Part shown: one piece after another, positions 41,418-51,178 of the stretch
Numbering within the stretch: the stretch's first letter is position 1
Layout: each line of letters opens with the position of its first letter
DNA from: Halobaculum magnesiiphilum
GTDB taxonomy: Archaea; Halobacteriota; Halobacteria; Halobacteriales; Haloferacaceae
Assembly (NCBI RefSeq): GCF_019823105.1
Contig: NZ_CP081958.1
Coordinates: forward strand, 1-64,000
Direction: 5' to 3'
DNA: 64,000 nt
Notes under the pieces: model-generated
Seen by the model: only the letters and a program-made list of their open reading frames with translations
The model's database searches: none
What the model was told of the DNA's origin: nothing
Program-made: the position numbers and the translations under genes

Positions 41418-44400
41418 ATGCACATCACGGAACTCGTACTGGACAACTTCAAGAGCTTCGGGCGCCGGACGCGAATCCCCTTCTACGAGGACTTCACGGT
41501 CATCACGGGCCCGAACGGCTCGGGCAAGTCGAACATCATCGACGGGGTGTTGTTCGCGCTTGGGCTCGCGCGTACGCGCGGGATCCGCGCGGAGAAGCTC
41601 ACCGACCTCATCTACAACCCGGGCTTCGAGGACGGCGAGGGCCCCTCGGGCGAACGCGAGGCGAGCGTCGAGGTCGTCCTCGACAACTCCGACGGGAAGC
41701 TCGACCGGTCGCAGGTCGTCAGCGCCGCCGGCAGCGACGACATCGGCGACGCCGAGACGATCACCATCAAGCGCCGGGTGAAGGAGACCGACGACAACTA
41801 CTACTCGTACTACTACCTCAACGGGCGCTCGGTCAACCTCTCGGACATTCAGGACCTGCTCGCGCAGGCCGGCGTCACCCCGGAGGGGTACAACGTCGTC
41901 ATGCAGGGCGACGTGACGGACATCATCAACATGACGCCCCACGAGCGCCGTGGGATCATCGACGAGATCGCCGGCGTCGCCGAGTTCGACGCCAAGAAGG
42001 AGGACGCCTTCGGCGAGCTGGAGACCGTCGAGGAGCGCATCGACGAGGCCGACCTCCGGATCGAGGAGAAAGAAGAGCGGCTCGACCAGCTGGCCGACGA
42101 GCGCGAGACGGCCCTCCAGTATCAGGACCTGCGCGACGAGAAGGAGGAGTACGAGGGGTACCTGAAGGCCGCCGAGCTGGAGGACAAACGCGAGGACCTC
42201 GACGGCACCCGCGAGTCGATGGAGCGGCGCGAGGACGAACTCGAGGAGCTGCGCGCCGAACTCGACGAGCGGCAGGCGCGCGTCGACGACCTCGAGGCCG
42301 ACCTCGACGAGATCAACCGCGAGATCGAGCGGAAGGGCGAGGACGAGCAGATCGCCATCAAGTCAGAGATCGAAGAGATCAAAGGCGAGGTCTCGCGGCT
42401 GGAGGGGAAGATCGAGAACCAGGAGGAGCGCGTCGAGGAGGCGGAGACCGAGCGCCGCGACGCGTTCGTCGCCATCGACAAGAAGAGCGAGGAGATCGAC
42501 GAGCTCGACTCGGAGATCCGCGAGACGAAAGTCGAGAAGGCGAACCTGAAGTCGACGCTCACCTCGAAACAGACCGAGCTGGCCGACGTTCAAGACGAGA
42601 TCGACAGCGTCGACACCGAGTTCGACGAGCTGAAGGCCGAACTGGCCGACAGGAAGGAGACGCTGGAGGAGCTTCGCGCCGAGAAGAACGAGCTCCAGCG
42701 CGAGAAGGACCGACTGCTCGACGACGCGCGCCGACGGTCGAACGAGATCGGCGACGTGGAAGACGAGATCCAGGAGACGCGCGAGGCGATCCCCGACCTG
42801 AAGGAACGCGTCTCGAACCTCCACTCGGAGCTCGACAAGGCCGAGAAGAACAAGGCCAACATCGACGGCGTCATCGAGGACTTACGCGGCGAGAAGGCGG
42901 AGTACCAGGAGGAACTCGACGAGGTCGAGGAGGACATCCGCGAGAAGCAACAGGAGTACTCCCAACTCGAGGCGCGGGCGGGCGACTCCGGCGACACGTC
43001 GTGGCCGCGGGCGGTGACGACGATCACGAACGCCGAGTTCTCGGGCGTCCACGGTCCCGTGGGCGAGCTGGCGTCGGTGCCCGGCGAGTACGCGAAGGCG
43101 TGTGAGACCGCCGCGGGCGGCCGGCTCGCGAACGTGGTCGTCGACGACGACGGCGTCGGCTCCGACTGCATCGACTACCTGAAGCAGCGCAACGCCGGGC
43201 GCGCGACGTTCCTCCCGATCACGAAGATGGACGACCGCGGGCTCCCGTCGCTGCCGAACGACCCCGGCGTCGTCGACTTCGCGCGCAACCTCGTCGACTA
43301 CGACGGCCGGTACGAGCCGATCTTCTCGTACGTGCTCGGGTCGACGCTGGTCGTCGAGGACATGGAGACCGCCCGGCACCTGATGGGCAACTACCGGATG
43401 GTCACCCTCGACGGCGACCTCGTCGAGAAGTCCGGCGCGATGACCGGCGGCTCCGGCGGCGGTTCCCGGTACTCCTTCTCGAAGTCCGGGAAGGGGAAGC
43501 TCGAACGCGTCGCCGAGGAGATCCACGGACTGGAGGACGAGCGCCAGCGGATCAAATCCGAGATCGCCGACATCGACGGCGACCTGGAGGACGCCCGCTC
43601 GCGCGCCTCCGACGCCGCCGAGAAGGTGCGCGACATCGAGTCCGACATCGAGCGCGCAGAGGAGAAGCTCGGATCGAAGGAGGAGCGGATCGACGAGTTG
43701 GAGGACCGACTCGACGAGCTGCGCGAGGAGCGCGAGTCCGTCGACGAGGAGATGACCGAACTCGACGGGGAGATCGACGCGGCCGACGAGGAGATCGAGG
43801 CCGTCGAGGCCGGCATCGAGGAGCTGGAGTCCGAGCTGGCCGACTCGAAGATCCCGGAGCTGTCGGCGAAGGCCGACGACATCCGCGAGGAGATCGACGA
43901 CCTCGAGGAGCGGATGGACGACCTCGACGGCGAGTTGAACCAGCTCCAACTGGAGAAGCAGTACGCCGAGGACGCCGTCGACGACCACCACGACACCGTC
44001 GAGGAGGCGCAGTCGAAGAAGGCCGACGCCGAGGAGCGGATCGACGAGTTCGAGGAGCGGATCGCCGAGAAGGAGTCGACCTTAGAGGAGAAGCGCGACG
44101 CCATCGCCGAGCTCGAGGACGAACTCGCGGACCTCAAGGAGGAGCGCGAGGCCGTCAAGGAGTCGTTCCGCGAGGCGAAGGCCGCCCGCGACGAACAGGA
44201 AACCGAGGTCGAACGCGTCGTCTCGAAGCTGGAGTCGCTGCGCGAGACCGCAGAGCGCCTGGAGTGGGAGATCGACTCCCTGGAGGAGCAGGTCGGCAGC
44301 TACGACCCCGAGGAGATCCCCGACCACGACACTGTCGAGTCGGAGATCGACCGGCTGTCCGCGGAAATGGAGGCGCTGGAGCCGGTCAACATGCTCGCGA

Positions 44401-45005
44401 TCGACGAGTACGACGACGTGCAGTCGGACTTGGATGACCTCCAGGAGCGCCGCGACGTGCTCGTAGAGGAGCGCGAGGCGATCGAGGAGCGCATCGACCG
44501 GTTCGAGTCCCAGAAGAAGGCGACGTTCATGGACGCCTTCGAGGCGATCGACGAGCAGTTCACAGACATCTTCCAGCGGCTCTCCGCGGGGACCGGGGAG
44601 TTGGTGCTGGAGGACCCCGAGGACCCCTTCGAGGGCGGGCTGACGATGAAGGCCCAGCCGGCGGACAAGCCGGTTCAGCGCCTCGACGCGATGTCGGGCG
44701 GGGAGAAGTCGCTGACGGCGCTGGCGTTCATCTTCGCCATCCAGCGGCACAACCCCGCGCCGTTCTACGCGCTCGACGAGGTCGACGCCTTCCTCGATGC
44801 GGTCAACGCCGAGCGCGTCGGCGAGATGGTCCACGACCTCGCGGGCGACGCGCAGTTCGTCGTCGTCAGCCACCGCTCGGCGCTGCTGGAGCGCTCCGAG
44901 CGCGCCATCGGCGTGACGATGCAGTCGGACAACGTCTCGGCCGTCACCGGCATCCAGTTGGGTGACGACGGGGAGCCGGTCCCGGAGGCGAGCGCGGATG
45001 ATTGA
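41418..45005 (+). CDS. smc: Chromosome segregation protein SMC
   Basis: 1195-residue SMC ATPase that forms rings on chromosomal DNA. Walker A GPNGSGKSN lies at 31-39, the first coiled coil at about 170-510, and the hinge at about 525-655 (PVGELASVPGEYAKACETAA). The second coiled coil follows, then the signature MSGGEKSLTALA near 1092 and Walker B FYALDEVDAFLDA. Heptad repeats are very Glu/Arg-rich. It overlaps the scpA start by 8 nt. Confidence 0.95.
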   Translation: MHITELVLDNFKSFGRRTRIPFYEDFTVITGPNGSGKSNIIDGVLFALGLARTRGIRAEKLTDLIYNPGFEDGEGPSGEREASVEVVLDNSDGKLDRSQVVSAAGSDDIGDAETITIKRRVKETDDNYYSYYYLNGRSVNLSDIQDLLAQAGVTPEGYNVVMQGDVTDIINMTPHERRGIIDEIAGVAEFDAKKEDAFGELETVEERIDEADLRIEEKEERLDQLADERETALQYQDLRDEKEEYEGYLKAAELEDKREDLDGTRESMERREDELEELRAELDERQARVDDLEADLDEINREIERKGEDEQIAIKSEIEEIKGEVSRLEGKIENQEERVEEAETERRDAFVAIDKKSEEIDELDSEIRETKVEKANLKSTLTSKQTELADVQDEIDSVDTEFDELKAELADRKETLEELRAEKNELQREKDRLLDDARRRSNEIGDVEDEIQETREAIPDLKERVSNLHSELDKAEKNKANIDGVIEDLRGEKAEYQEELDEVEEDIREKQQEYSQLEARAGDSGDTSWPRAVTTITNAEFSGVHGPVGELASVPGEYAKACETAAGGRLANVVVDDDGVGSDCIDYLKQRNAGRATFLPITKMDDRGLPSLPNDPGVVDFARNLVDYDGRYEPIFSYVLGSTLVVEDMETARHLMGNYRMVTLDGDLVEKSGAMTGGSGGGSRYSFSKSGKGKLERVAEEIHGLEDERQRIKSEIADIDGDLEDARSRASDAAEKVRDIESDIERAEEKLGSKEERIDELEDRLDELREERESVDEEMTELDGEIDAADEEIEAVEAGIEELESELADSKIPELSAKADDIREEIDDLEERMDDLDGELNQLQLEKQYAEDAVDDHHDTVEEAQSKKADAEERIDEFEERIAEKESTLEEKRDAIAELEDELADLKEEREAVKESFREAKAARDEQETEVERVVSKLESLRETAERLEWEIDSLEEQVGSYDPEEIPDHDTVESEIDRLSAEMEALEPVNMLAIDEYDDVQSDLDDLQERRDVLVEEREAIEERIDRFESQKKATFMDAFEAIDEQFTDIFQRLSAGTGELVLEDPEDPFEGGLTMKAQPADKPVQRLDAMSGGEKSLTALAFIFAIQRHNPAPFYALDEVDAFLDAVNAERVGEMVHDLAGDAQFVVVSHRSALLERSERAIGVTMQSDNVSAVTGIQLGDDGEPVPEASADD

Positions 45006-45858
45006 GGCGCCCGGCGACGCGGGGATCGCCTCGCCCGGCGAGACGGACGACGACGAGGTCGAGCCGGTCGAGCTGCTCGTCAACCTCGCCGAGGAGGGCG
45101 AGATCGACCCGTGGGACATCGACGTCGTCGAGGTCACCGACGCGTTCCTCGACCGCCTCGACGAGGCGGACCTCCGGACCGGCGGACGGGCGCTCTTCTA
45201 CGCGAGCGTCCTGCTCCGGATGAAGTCCGATGATATGCTCGCCGCGGACGACGAGGACGAGCCCGAGGACGACCTCGAACCGTGGGAGCGGGCCTTCGAG
45301 GGCGACGGCGCGATGGTCGACGACGCGCCGATCGACGACGGCTTCGACCCCGTGAACGCGCTCGAGGAGGAGATGGACCGGCGGCTGGAGCGCAAGAGCA
45401 CCCGCGGCTCGCCCGAGACGCTGGACGAACTCGTCCGGGAGCTGCGGGAGGCCGAGCGGGGCACCTGGTGGAAGGAGTCGCGCCAGTACGACACCAGCGA
45501 GTCGCCGCGGGGGTTCTCCCGCGGCACGCAGACGCTGGAGTACCACGGCGCCGACGACCTCCGCCGCGAGGGCGAGCCCGGCGAGTCCGACGTGACCGGG
45601 ACGACCCACGAGGAGGACATCGAGTCCGTCATCGACGACGTGCGCGCCGCGTTGCACCCGCAGTACGAGCGCGGGCGCGCGGAGGTGCTGTTCCGGGAGA
45701 TCGCCGACACCGGAAGCACCGCCGTGATGACGTATCTCGCGCTGTTGTTCCTCGCACACCGCGGCGAGATCACGCTGGAGCAGGACGACCTGTTCGGCGA
45801 TCTGTGGGTTCGCGACGCCGGCGTCGCCGCCGCCGGCGACGAGGCGATCGCGGACTGA
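44998..45858 (+). CDS. scpA: Segregation and condensation protein A (kleisin)
   Basis: 286-residue kleisin that closes the SMC ring. The ScpA N-terminal domain VEPVELLVNLAEEGEIDPWD (with IDVVEVTDAFLDRLD and FYASVLLRMKSDDML) contacts the SMC neck. The C-terminal winged-helix part is TAVMTYLALLFLAHRGEITL. The ATG at 44998 sits inside the end of smc, implying translational coupling. No scpB is seen downstream in this window. Confidence 0.9.
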   Translation: MIEAPGDAGIASPGETDDDEVEPVELLVNLAEEGEIDPWDIDVVEVTDAFLDRLDEADLRTGGRALFYASVLLRMKSDDMLAADDEDEPEDDLEPWERAFEGDGAMVDDAPIDDGFDPVNALEEEMDRRLERKSTRGSPETLDELVRELREAERGTWWKESRQYDTSESPRGFSRGTQTLEYHGADDLRREGEPGESDVTGTTHEEDIESVIDDVRAALHPQYERGRAEVLFREIADTGSTAVMTYLALLFLAHRGEITLEQDDLFGDLWVRDAGVAAAGDEAIAD

Positions 45859-46243
45859 CGACGGAGGGCGGACCGTCAACCGCAGCGGGGTCCGTTCGTG
45901 GCCTCGTCGGAACCCCAGCGAATCGGACGGATCTCTGTCGTCCCGCGTTCACGGCCCGATCCGGCCCCGTTCAGTCGGCGTCGAATTTCGTGCATTGTGA
46001 TCGAGCTTCGAGCGTTGTGTCGGCGATGGCGAATTCACTTGCCGTCGGGCGCCGGGTCGTAGGTCGCTTCGAGCGAGGCGACGACTGGACTCCATGCCGA
46101 GCGCTGAACCGCCGTTACGGCTGCATCGGATCACCGTAGACTCACCTTGTCGCAAATGAATACATTCAGTTGATAATAACTGGCTAAACGGGGTTCCGTT
46201 GTAAGTCAGCTATAACATTACGTTCTCGTCGTCTGGCGATCGT
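45859..46243. other. Gene-free stretch after scpA
   Basis: About 385 bp without a gene I can support. The first two thirds are GC-rich remnants with no acidic ORF. The last ~100 bp (from 46145) are AT-richer and include tgataataactgg and the probable TATA box of the acetyltransferase gene (cagctataacatta, 46207-46220). The composition change marks the start of the accessory stretch. Confidence 0.5.
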
Positions 46244-47065
46244 GTGACGCTGACAGATCGGTCAGTCCGTGAGATCCAGCGGTGGTCGACAGTCGGGAGA
46301 CGACTGTACACGAACCGGGTCGCCGAGCGCGTGAGGGACACGTCAGCCTCGCCGTTCCCGTTCGCCGAGTTCCGATCGATCCTGAGTGAGTACGACGACC
46401 CGGTCGTCTTCGTCCACATCGGACTGAGCGACGTGAACGCCGCCTTCGCCGGGTGCCCCTACGAACGACTGTGTTCGGCGTTGACAGCGGAGTTCGAGAG
46501 CGTGTTGGTTCCCGGTTTCACCCCGAGCTTCCGGGAGTCCGGCGTGTATCACAAGGAGTACTCCCGGCCGCAGGTGGGAGCGTTCCCCGTCCTCTTCATG
46601 GACGACGCCGAGTACCGCACGAACGACGCGTTACACTCGATCCAGGTCGCCGGCGAGTATCGGTTCGACGGGTGTACCCACCAGAACACGTTCGGACCCG
46701 ACGGGTGTTACGCACGGCTCGACGAGGACAACGTCCTGATCGCGAACATCGGGACGAACAGACTCGTGTCCACTCAGTTCCACTACATTTCCCTTCGGGA
46801 CGATCCGCCGTATCAGACCACGGACACGCACTCCGGCGTGATCTATTACGACGAGTCAACCCATCAGCGCGTGTCCCAAACGAACGACACGTTCGAGTCC
46901 ATCTACACCTGGAACCGGTGGAAGATCGAGCGCTACCTCGACGAACAGGGAGTCTTGGACGATCGGACCAGAAACGGACTGAAACTTTCGTTCGCGAGGG
47001 CCGGGGACATGCGCGAGGCGCTCGAGCCGAAGCTCGAACGGGACCCCTACTACATGGTTACCTGA
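46244..47065 (+). CDS. AAC(3)-family acetyltransferase-like protein
   Basis: 273-residue protein of the aminoglycoside 3-N-acetyltransferase fold. Recognisable segments are VVFVHIGLSDVNAAF, LVPGFTPSF, the DALHSIQVAGEY segment that replaces the usual HP-x-HS motif, the FGPDGCYARL loop, and QFHYISLRDDPPY, where the usual HxxE Glu is Ser. Such proteins in microbes often modify amino sugars of surface polysaccharides rather than antibiotics. Start GTG at 46244, about 25-30 bp after a TATA box. No neighbour suggests a pathway. Confidence 0.75.
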   Translation: MTLTDRSVREIQRWSTVGRRLYTNRVAERVRDTSASPFPFAEFRSILSEYDDPVVFVHIGLSDVNAAFAGCPYERLCSALTAEFESVLVPGFTPSFRESGVYHKEYSRPQVGAFPVLFMDDAEYRTNDALHSIQVAGEYRFDGCTHQNTFGPDGCYARLDEDNVLIANIGTNRLVSTQFHYISLRDDPPYQTTDTHSGVIYYDESTHQRVSQTNDTFESIYTWNRWKIERYLDEQGVLDDRTRNGLKLSFARAGDMREALEPKLERDPYYMVT

Positions 47066-47227
47066 TGTGGGTGCCCAGCGGTGACCCACCGACCGATTCG
47101 ACGGCGGTAGCTGTCGGATAGGGGGCTAGATCGGGCGAGTCAACGATCCCGCACCGGCGACGTCCGGCGCGTCGGAGGGACCGTTCCGGGCGACGAATTC
47201 GACGGACGCACCACAATCGAGTTAGGC

Positions 47228-47893
47228 GTGAACTCGCGAGATCGATGTGTGAGTTCTCCGATATCGATCACTCGTCGTCGAACGCTGTCCGCGATCGGGG
47301 GCGCATCGGTCGCGAGCGCCGCGGGTTGTCTCGGCGGCGGGTCGACGAGCGACAAGACGGTTCAGTCGCTCCCGCGTCCGACCCGTGGCGACGACGATGC
47401 GGCGGTGACCGTCGCCGTCTTCGAGGACTTCGCCTGTCCCCATTGCCGGACGTTCGCCACGCAGGTGTATCCCGAGATCGAGTCGACCTACATCGAGGAG
47501 GGGATCGTCCGATACGAGCATTACGACTTCCCGATCCCGGTCGACGACCGATGGTCGTGGCGCGCGCCGATCGCCGCCCGCGCGGTCCAAGACTCCGCGG
47601 GGACGGGGGCGTTCTTCGAGTTCGTCGAGACGCTGTTCGCCGACGGATGGTCCGAGGGCCGTCACCAGTATACCGACGACCTGATCGGCGTAATCGCCGG
47701 CGACGTGGGGGCCGACGCCGACACCGTTCGCCGGGCCGCTGCGGACGGGCGGTACCGGCCCGTCGTCGAGGCGGACAGGGAAACCGGAACCGAGCGGGGC
47801 GTCGGCGGGACCCCCGCGGTGTTCGTCGACGGGACACCGATCGAGGAACCGACGTATTCCGCGATCGAGTCGGCGGTCGAGGACGTACGGTAA
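47228..47893 (+). CDS. DsbA-like thioredoxin-fold lipoprotein
   Basis: 221-residue exported protein. A twin-arginine signal (TRRRTLSAIGG, Arg16-18) is followed by lipobox AAGC with Cys34. The thioredoxin-fold redox motif CPHC is at 70-73 in VAVFEDFACPHCRTF, and cis-Pro occurs in GVGGTPAVFVDGTPI. It should act as a membrane-attached thiol oxidoreductase outside the cell. It is followed by a 23-bp tandem repeat array. Confidence 0.88.
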   Translation: MNSRDRCVSSPISITRRRTLSAIGGASVASAAGCLGGGSTSDKTVQSLPRPTRGDDDAAVTVAVFEDFACPHCRTFATQVYPEIESTYIEEGIVRYEHYDFPIPVDDRWSWRAPIAARAVQDSAGTGAFFEFVETLFADGWSEGRHQYTDDLIGVIAGDVGADADTVRRAAADGRYRPVVEADRETGTERGVGGTPAVFVDGTPIEEPTYSAIESAVEDVR

Positions 47894-47911
47894 GCGCAGA
47901 TCTCCGAGAGA

Positions 47912-48003
47912 GGATCCCGCTCCACCGTGACGGAGGATCCAGCTCCACCGTAACGGCGGAGCCCGCTCAACTGAGACGAAGGTCCCGCCCCATCGGTACC
48001 GGC
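47912..48003. repeat. Degenerate 23-bp tandem repeat downstream of the DsbA-like gene
   Basis: Four adjacent 23-bp units start at 47912, 47935, 47958 and 47981, each beginning gga or ggt and carrying a CGCTCCACCG-like core (best in units 1 and 2). A fifth partial unit may start at 48004. The unit length is not a multiple of three and the array is not coding. Confidence 0.65.
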
Positions 48004-48132
48004 GGACCCCACGCACGAGGAAGCACGCGAACGCGTCTCTCGACGAGTCCGCGAGACCGTCCGAACGTATTCGACCCGTAGACGTGCCGGCGAACGCCCC
48101 TTGGGTCGTCCGTCGAATCAGTTGGCGTCCGA

Positions 48133-49602
48133 TCAGCCGAACGTGACGACCGGTCGCGAGACGATCCACAGCGACACCACCGTGTACGCGACCATCACGA
48201 CGAGCAGGGGCGCGTGACCGGCGAGCGTGTGGTCCGGGTAGCGCCGACTCGCGACCTCGTGGGCGGCGATCACCGCGAACAGATGGCCCACGACAACCAA
48301 CACGACCTGGCTCGCCCAGAACGCAGGGAGGGGGAGCCACGCGAGCGGGTCGACCGATCCGACTCCGACGCCGAACGGCTCCAGGACCAGCGGGACGAGT
48401 TGCCCCAGCGACGCCGCGACGTACGGGTAGTTGTGGGCGACCTCGTAGGCGGCCGCGATCGGGACGAGCGTCGGCGCGAACGCTCGCGCCGCGGAGACGG
48501 TCGACTCGGTCGCGACACTGCCGTCCGTCGATGCCGCGGCCGAGCCGTCGTGACTCGTGCCGACTCGTGCGGCGACCCCGACGACTGCGAGGAACGCGCC
48601 GACGAACGCCCCGAACCCGAGGACGAACACCAGGAGGCTGCCCTCTGGCCCGGCGCCGACGTTCGCGCGGAGCACGTCGAGCAACGTCCGGAACTCCGGG
48701 GTGTTGGTGAAGCCGTCGAAGCTGACGACGTACACGGTCGCGACGATCAACAGCACCGTCCATCCGTTCGCCGCCGGGTGCAGCGTCCCTGCCCACGGTG
48801 TCCGCAGCCGGTATCCGGCGTCATCGGTGCCCCCCTCACGACGAACGGGCGCGACGCGCGCGAGAATCCGGTAGAAGGCGCCGACGAAGTCCCCCCGGTC
48901 GAACCACTCGCGGCCGAAACAGACGCCGCCGACGAGCATGACCGCGGCGTACGCCAGCACGAGCCCCGCGGTCCCACGGGGGTCGCGCGGGGCGCTCGTC
49001 AGCGTCGCCAGGACGCCGATCCCGAGGAGGAACCCGACGAGGGCGACCCCGTCGGCAACGCGGTCGGGGACACGGCCGACGACTCGGATCTCTTCGCCTT
49101 CCAGTCTGCAGAGGCCGTCGTAGACGGTCCGCCACGGCGAGAGCGTCGGCCAGACGGTTCCCCCCAGCGTCGCGACCAGCGCGAGGCCACGCAGCCACAG
49201 CGACCAGACGACGATCGTTACGGCGTTCTCGGCGGCGGAGGTCGGCCCGACGAGTCCGTGGGCGAGCGCCCCGGCGAACGCGGCGAGGAACCCGACACGA
49301 AGCGTCGCTCGCAGCGCCGGCGGGGGGGTAGGAAGGCGAACGGCCATCAGCGAGCGTGCGACCGAAGACGCTTGCAGGTCCGGCACGACGCCGTCGGATC
49401 GCTCGGCGAGCGCGAGCACGAGACCGGAGAAGAGCACCGTCGCGGCGGCTCCACCGAACAGCAGCAGCGGGGGGATCGGCGCGTCGTACCGCGTCGCGCC
49501 GACGTTGTGCGCGGAGACGGAACCGCTCGCGATCGCGAGCACCGTCGCTACGACGGCGACAGCGGTGACGAGACGGATCCGATCGGTCCGTCGCGGACGC
49601 AT
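48133..49602 (-). CDS. Polytopic membrane protein, unknown function
   Basis: 489-residue protein with about eleven hydrophobic segments after a signal-like N-terminus (VATVLAIASGSVSA). It shares the pattern DAPIPPLLLFGGAAATVLFS, WPTLSPWRTVYDGLCRL and REWFDRGDFVGAFYRILARV with actinobacterial membrane proteins that databases name fenitrothion hydrolase. That name has little support as a function here. It is divergent from the beta-propeller gene (103 bp). ATG at 49602. Confidence 0.75.
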   Translation of the reverse strand: MRPRRTDRIRLVTAVAVVATVLAIASGSVSAHNVGATRYDAPIPPLLLFGGAAATVLFSGLVLALAERSDGVVPDLQASSVARSLMAVRLPTPPPALRATLRVGFLAAFAGALAHGLVGPTSAAENAVTIVVWSLWLRGLALVATLGGTVWPTLSPWRTVYDGLCRLEGEEIRVVGRVPDRVADGVALVGFLLGIGVLATLTSAPRDPRGTAGLVLAYAAVMLVGGVCFGREWFDRGDFVGAFYRILARVAPVRREGGTDDAGYRLRTPWAGTLHPAANGWTVLLIVATVYVVSFDGFTNTPEFRTLLDVLRANVGAGPEGSLLVFVLGFGAFVGAFLAVVGVAARVGTSHDGSAAASTDGSVATESTVSAARAFAPTLVPIAAAYEVAHNYPYVAASLGQLVPLVLEPFGVGVGSVDPLAWLPLPAFWASQVVLVVVGHLFAVIAAHEVASRRYPDHTLAGHAPLLVVMVAYTVVSLWIVSRPVVTFG

Positions 49603-49705
49603 CGGTGTCGTATCGGAGCGTCCGCCGCAAAACGGGATTGGTTCGGCCGTCGAACGGCGGGCTGCAGTGGGGTGACTTATTCGCCCTCGGCTCCCGCTAG
49701 CGTCT

Positions 49706-50941
49706 ATGCGCGGTCGGACCGTTGTGGCGCTGGCGGCCGTTCTCCTCGTGATAGTCGGCGGCGTCGTCGCGGTGACGCTCGGCGGCACCGCGGGAGACGT
49801 GTCCGAACGGTGGGTCAGCGACACCGGGACGAGCATCGGCGCGAACCACCACGCCGTCGCCGCCGCACGGATCGGCGACGGCGGGCTCGTGTACGCGCCG
49901 GTGAGCGGCAGCAGCGACACCGGCGAGTGTCGCTTGGCGGCGCTGCACGCCTCGAACGGGACGACGACGTGGAACGTGCCCGTACCGGCCGAGCACTGCA
50001 CGATCCACGCCGTCGCCGACCCCGCGGTCGCCGATTTCGACGGCGACGGCGTCCGCGAGGTGCTCGCTTCGTCGACCACCGAGGAGCTGCGGGCGTTCCA
50101 TCCGACGACCGGCGACGAGGAGCTGTCGGTGCCGCTGTCGGAGTACGGCTACACGCGGCCGGCTGTCGTCGACCTCGACGGCGATGGTACCGCCGAGGTG
50201 GTCGTCGTTGACGTCGACGGGAGCGTGTTCTCGTATGCGGCGAACGGGACGCTCCAGTGGCGGCAGAACCTGTCGGGAACGACGTATGCCCCGCCGGTCG
50301 TCGGTGACCTCACCGGTGACGGGACGACCGAGTTCGGCGTCGCGCTCGGAACGAGCACGGTCGCGGTGTTCGACGCCGGCGGCGAGCGTGTCTGGGAGCG
50401 CGAGGCGTTCGGCGAGTCAGTCGGGTGGACCGCGAGTGCGGATCTCGACGCCGACGGTACCGCCGAGTTCGTCGTCGCCACGACCGCCGGCACGGTCGCC
50501 GCGTTCGACGGAGCGACGGGCGAGGTGATCTGGAGGCGCTCCATCGGCCCGTTCGCCGCGGTCCACGCCATCGGCGACGGCGACGGCGACGGTGACCCGG
50601 AAGTGTACGCGACGAACCGCGCCGCCGAGTTGCGCGCGCTCGATGGGGAGACGGGGACGGTCGAGTGGGAGACGACGCTGACGAACGAACCCGTTCAAAT
50701 GACCCCGCCGCCCTCGCTGGGAGATGTCGACGGCGACGGCGATGTCGAGTTGGTCGCCCCCACGAACGACGGGCTCGTGAGCGTCGTCGACCCGGTGGAC
50801 GGGTCCGTCATCGGGACCTACGAGCGCGAGGTTTCGGTCTTCACGCACGCGACGCTCGCGGATACGGACGACGACGGTGCGGCGGAGGTGTACGTCATGT
50901 ACGGTGACGGGAGAGTCGTGGCTCTAGAAGTCAGCGGTTGA
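49706..50941 (+). CDS. Secreted/anchored beta-propeller protein with FG-GAP-like repeats
   Basis: 411-residue protein with an N-terminal membrane anchor (VVALAAVLLVIVGGVVAVTL). At least six blade repeats follow, each with a DxDGDG-type calcium-binding loop (DFDGDGVREV, DLDGDGTAEV, DLTGDGTTEF, DLDADGTAEF, DVDGDGDVEL, DTDDDGAAEV) alternating with PQQ-like ALDGETGTVEWE segments. A seven- or eight-bladed propeller on the outer face is likely. A TATA-like ttattcg about 25 bp upstream suggests a leaderless start. Confidence 0.82.
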   Translation: MRGRTVVALAAVLLVIVGGVVAVTLGGTAGDVSERWVSDTGTSIGANHHAVAAARIGDGGLVYAPVSGSSDTGECRLAALHASNGTTTWNVPVPAEHCTIHAVADPAVADFDGDGVREVLASSTTEELRAFHPTTGDEELSVPLSEYGYTRPAVVDLDGDGTAEVVVVDVDGSVFSYAANGTLQWRQNLSGTTYAPPVVGDLTGDGTTEFGVALGTSTVAVFDAGGERVWEREAFGESVGWTASADLDADGTAEFVVATTAGTVAAFDGATGEVIWRRSIGPFAAVHAIGDGDGDGDPEVYATNRAAELRALDGETGTVEWETTLTNEPVQMTPPPSLGDVDGDGDVELVAPTNDGLVSVVDPVDGSVIGTYEREVSVFTHATLADTDDDGAAEVYVMYGDGRVVALEVSG

Positions 50942-51178
50942 GCCAATCAGCGATCCCGTTCATGTCGTCAGGACGCTGTGCGTTCCGGCTACTGACGGAA
51001 GTCGAATATCTCCCGAACTGAGAACGACCGGACCGGTCATCCGGTCAGGTCGGGTGAATCGCTCGCGTCGCACACGGATACTTTCCCCCAGTAGTCACCT
51101 TTCAGTCGCCCCGCGAGAATCTGCCAGAAGGTAGTAGAGAGGCGGTCCACGGGACAGAGAACGAACTCGTGAACGAGT

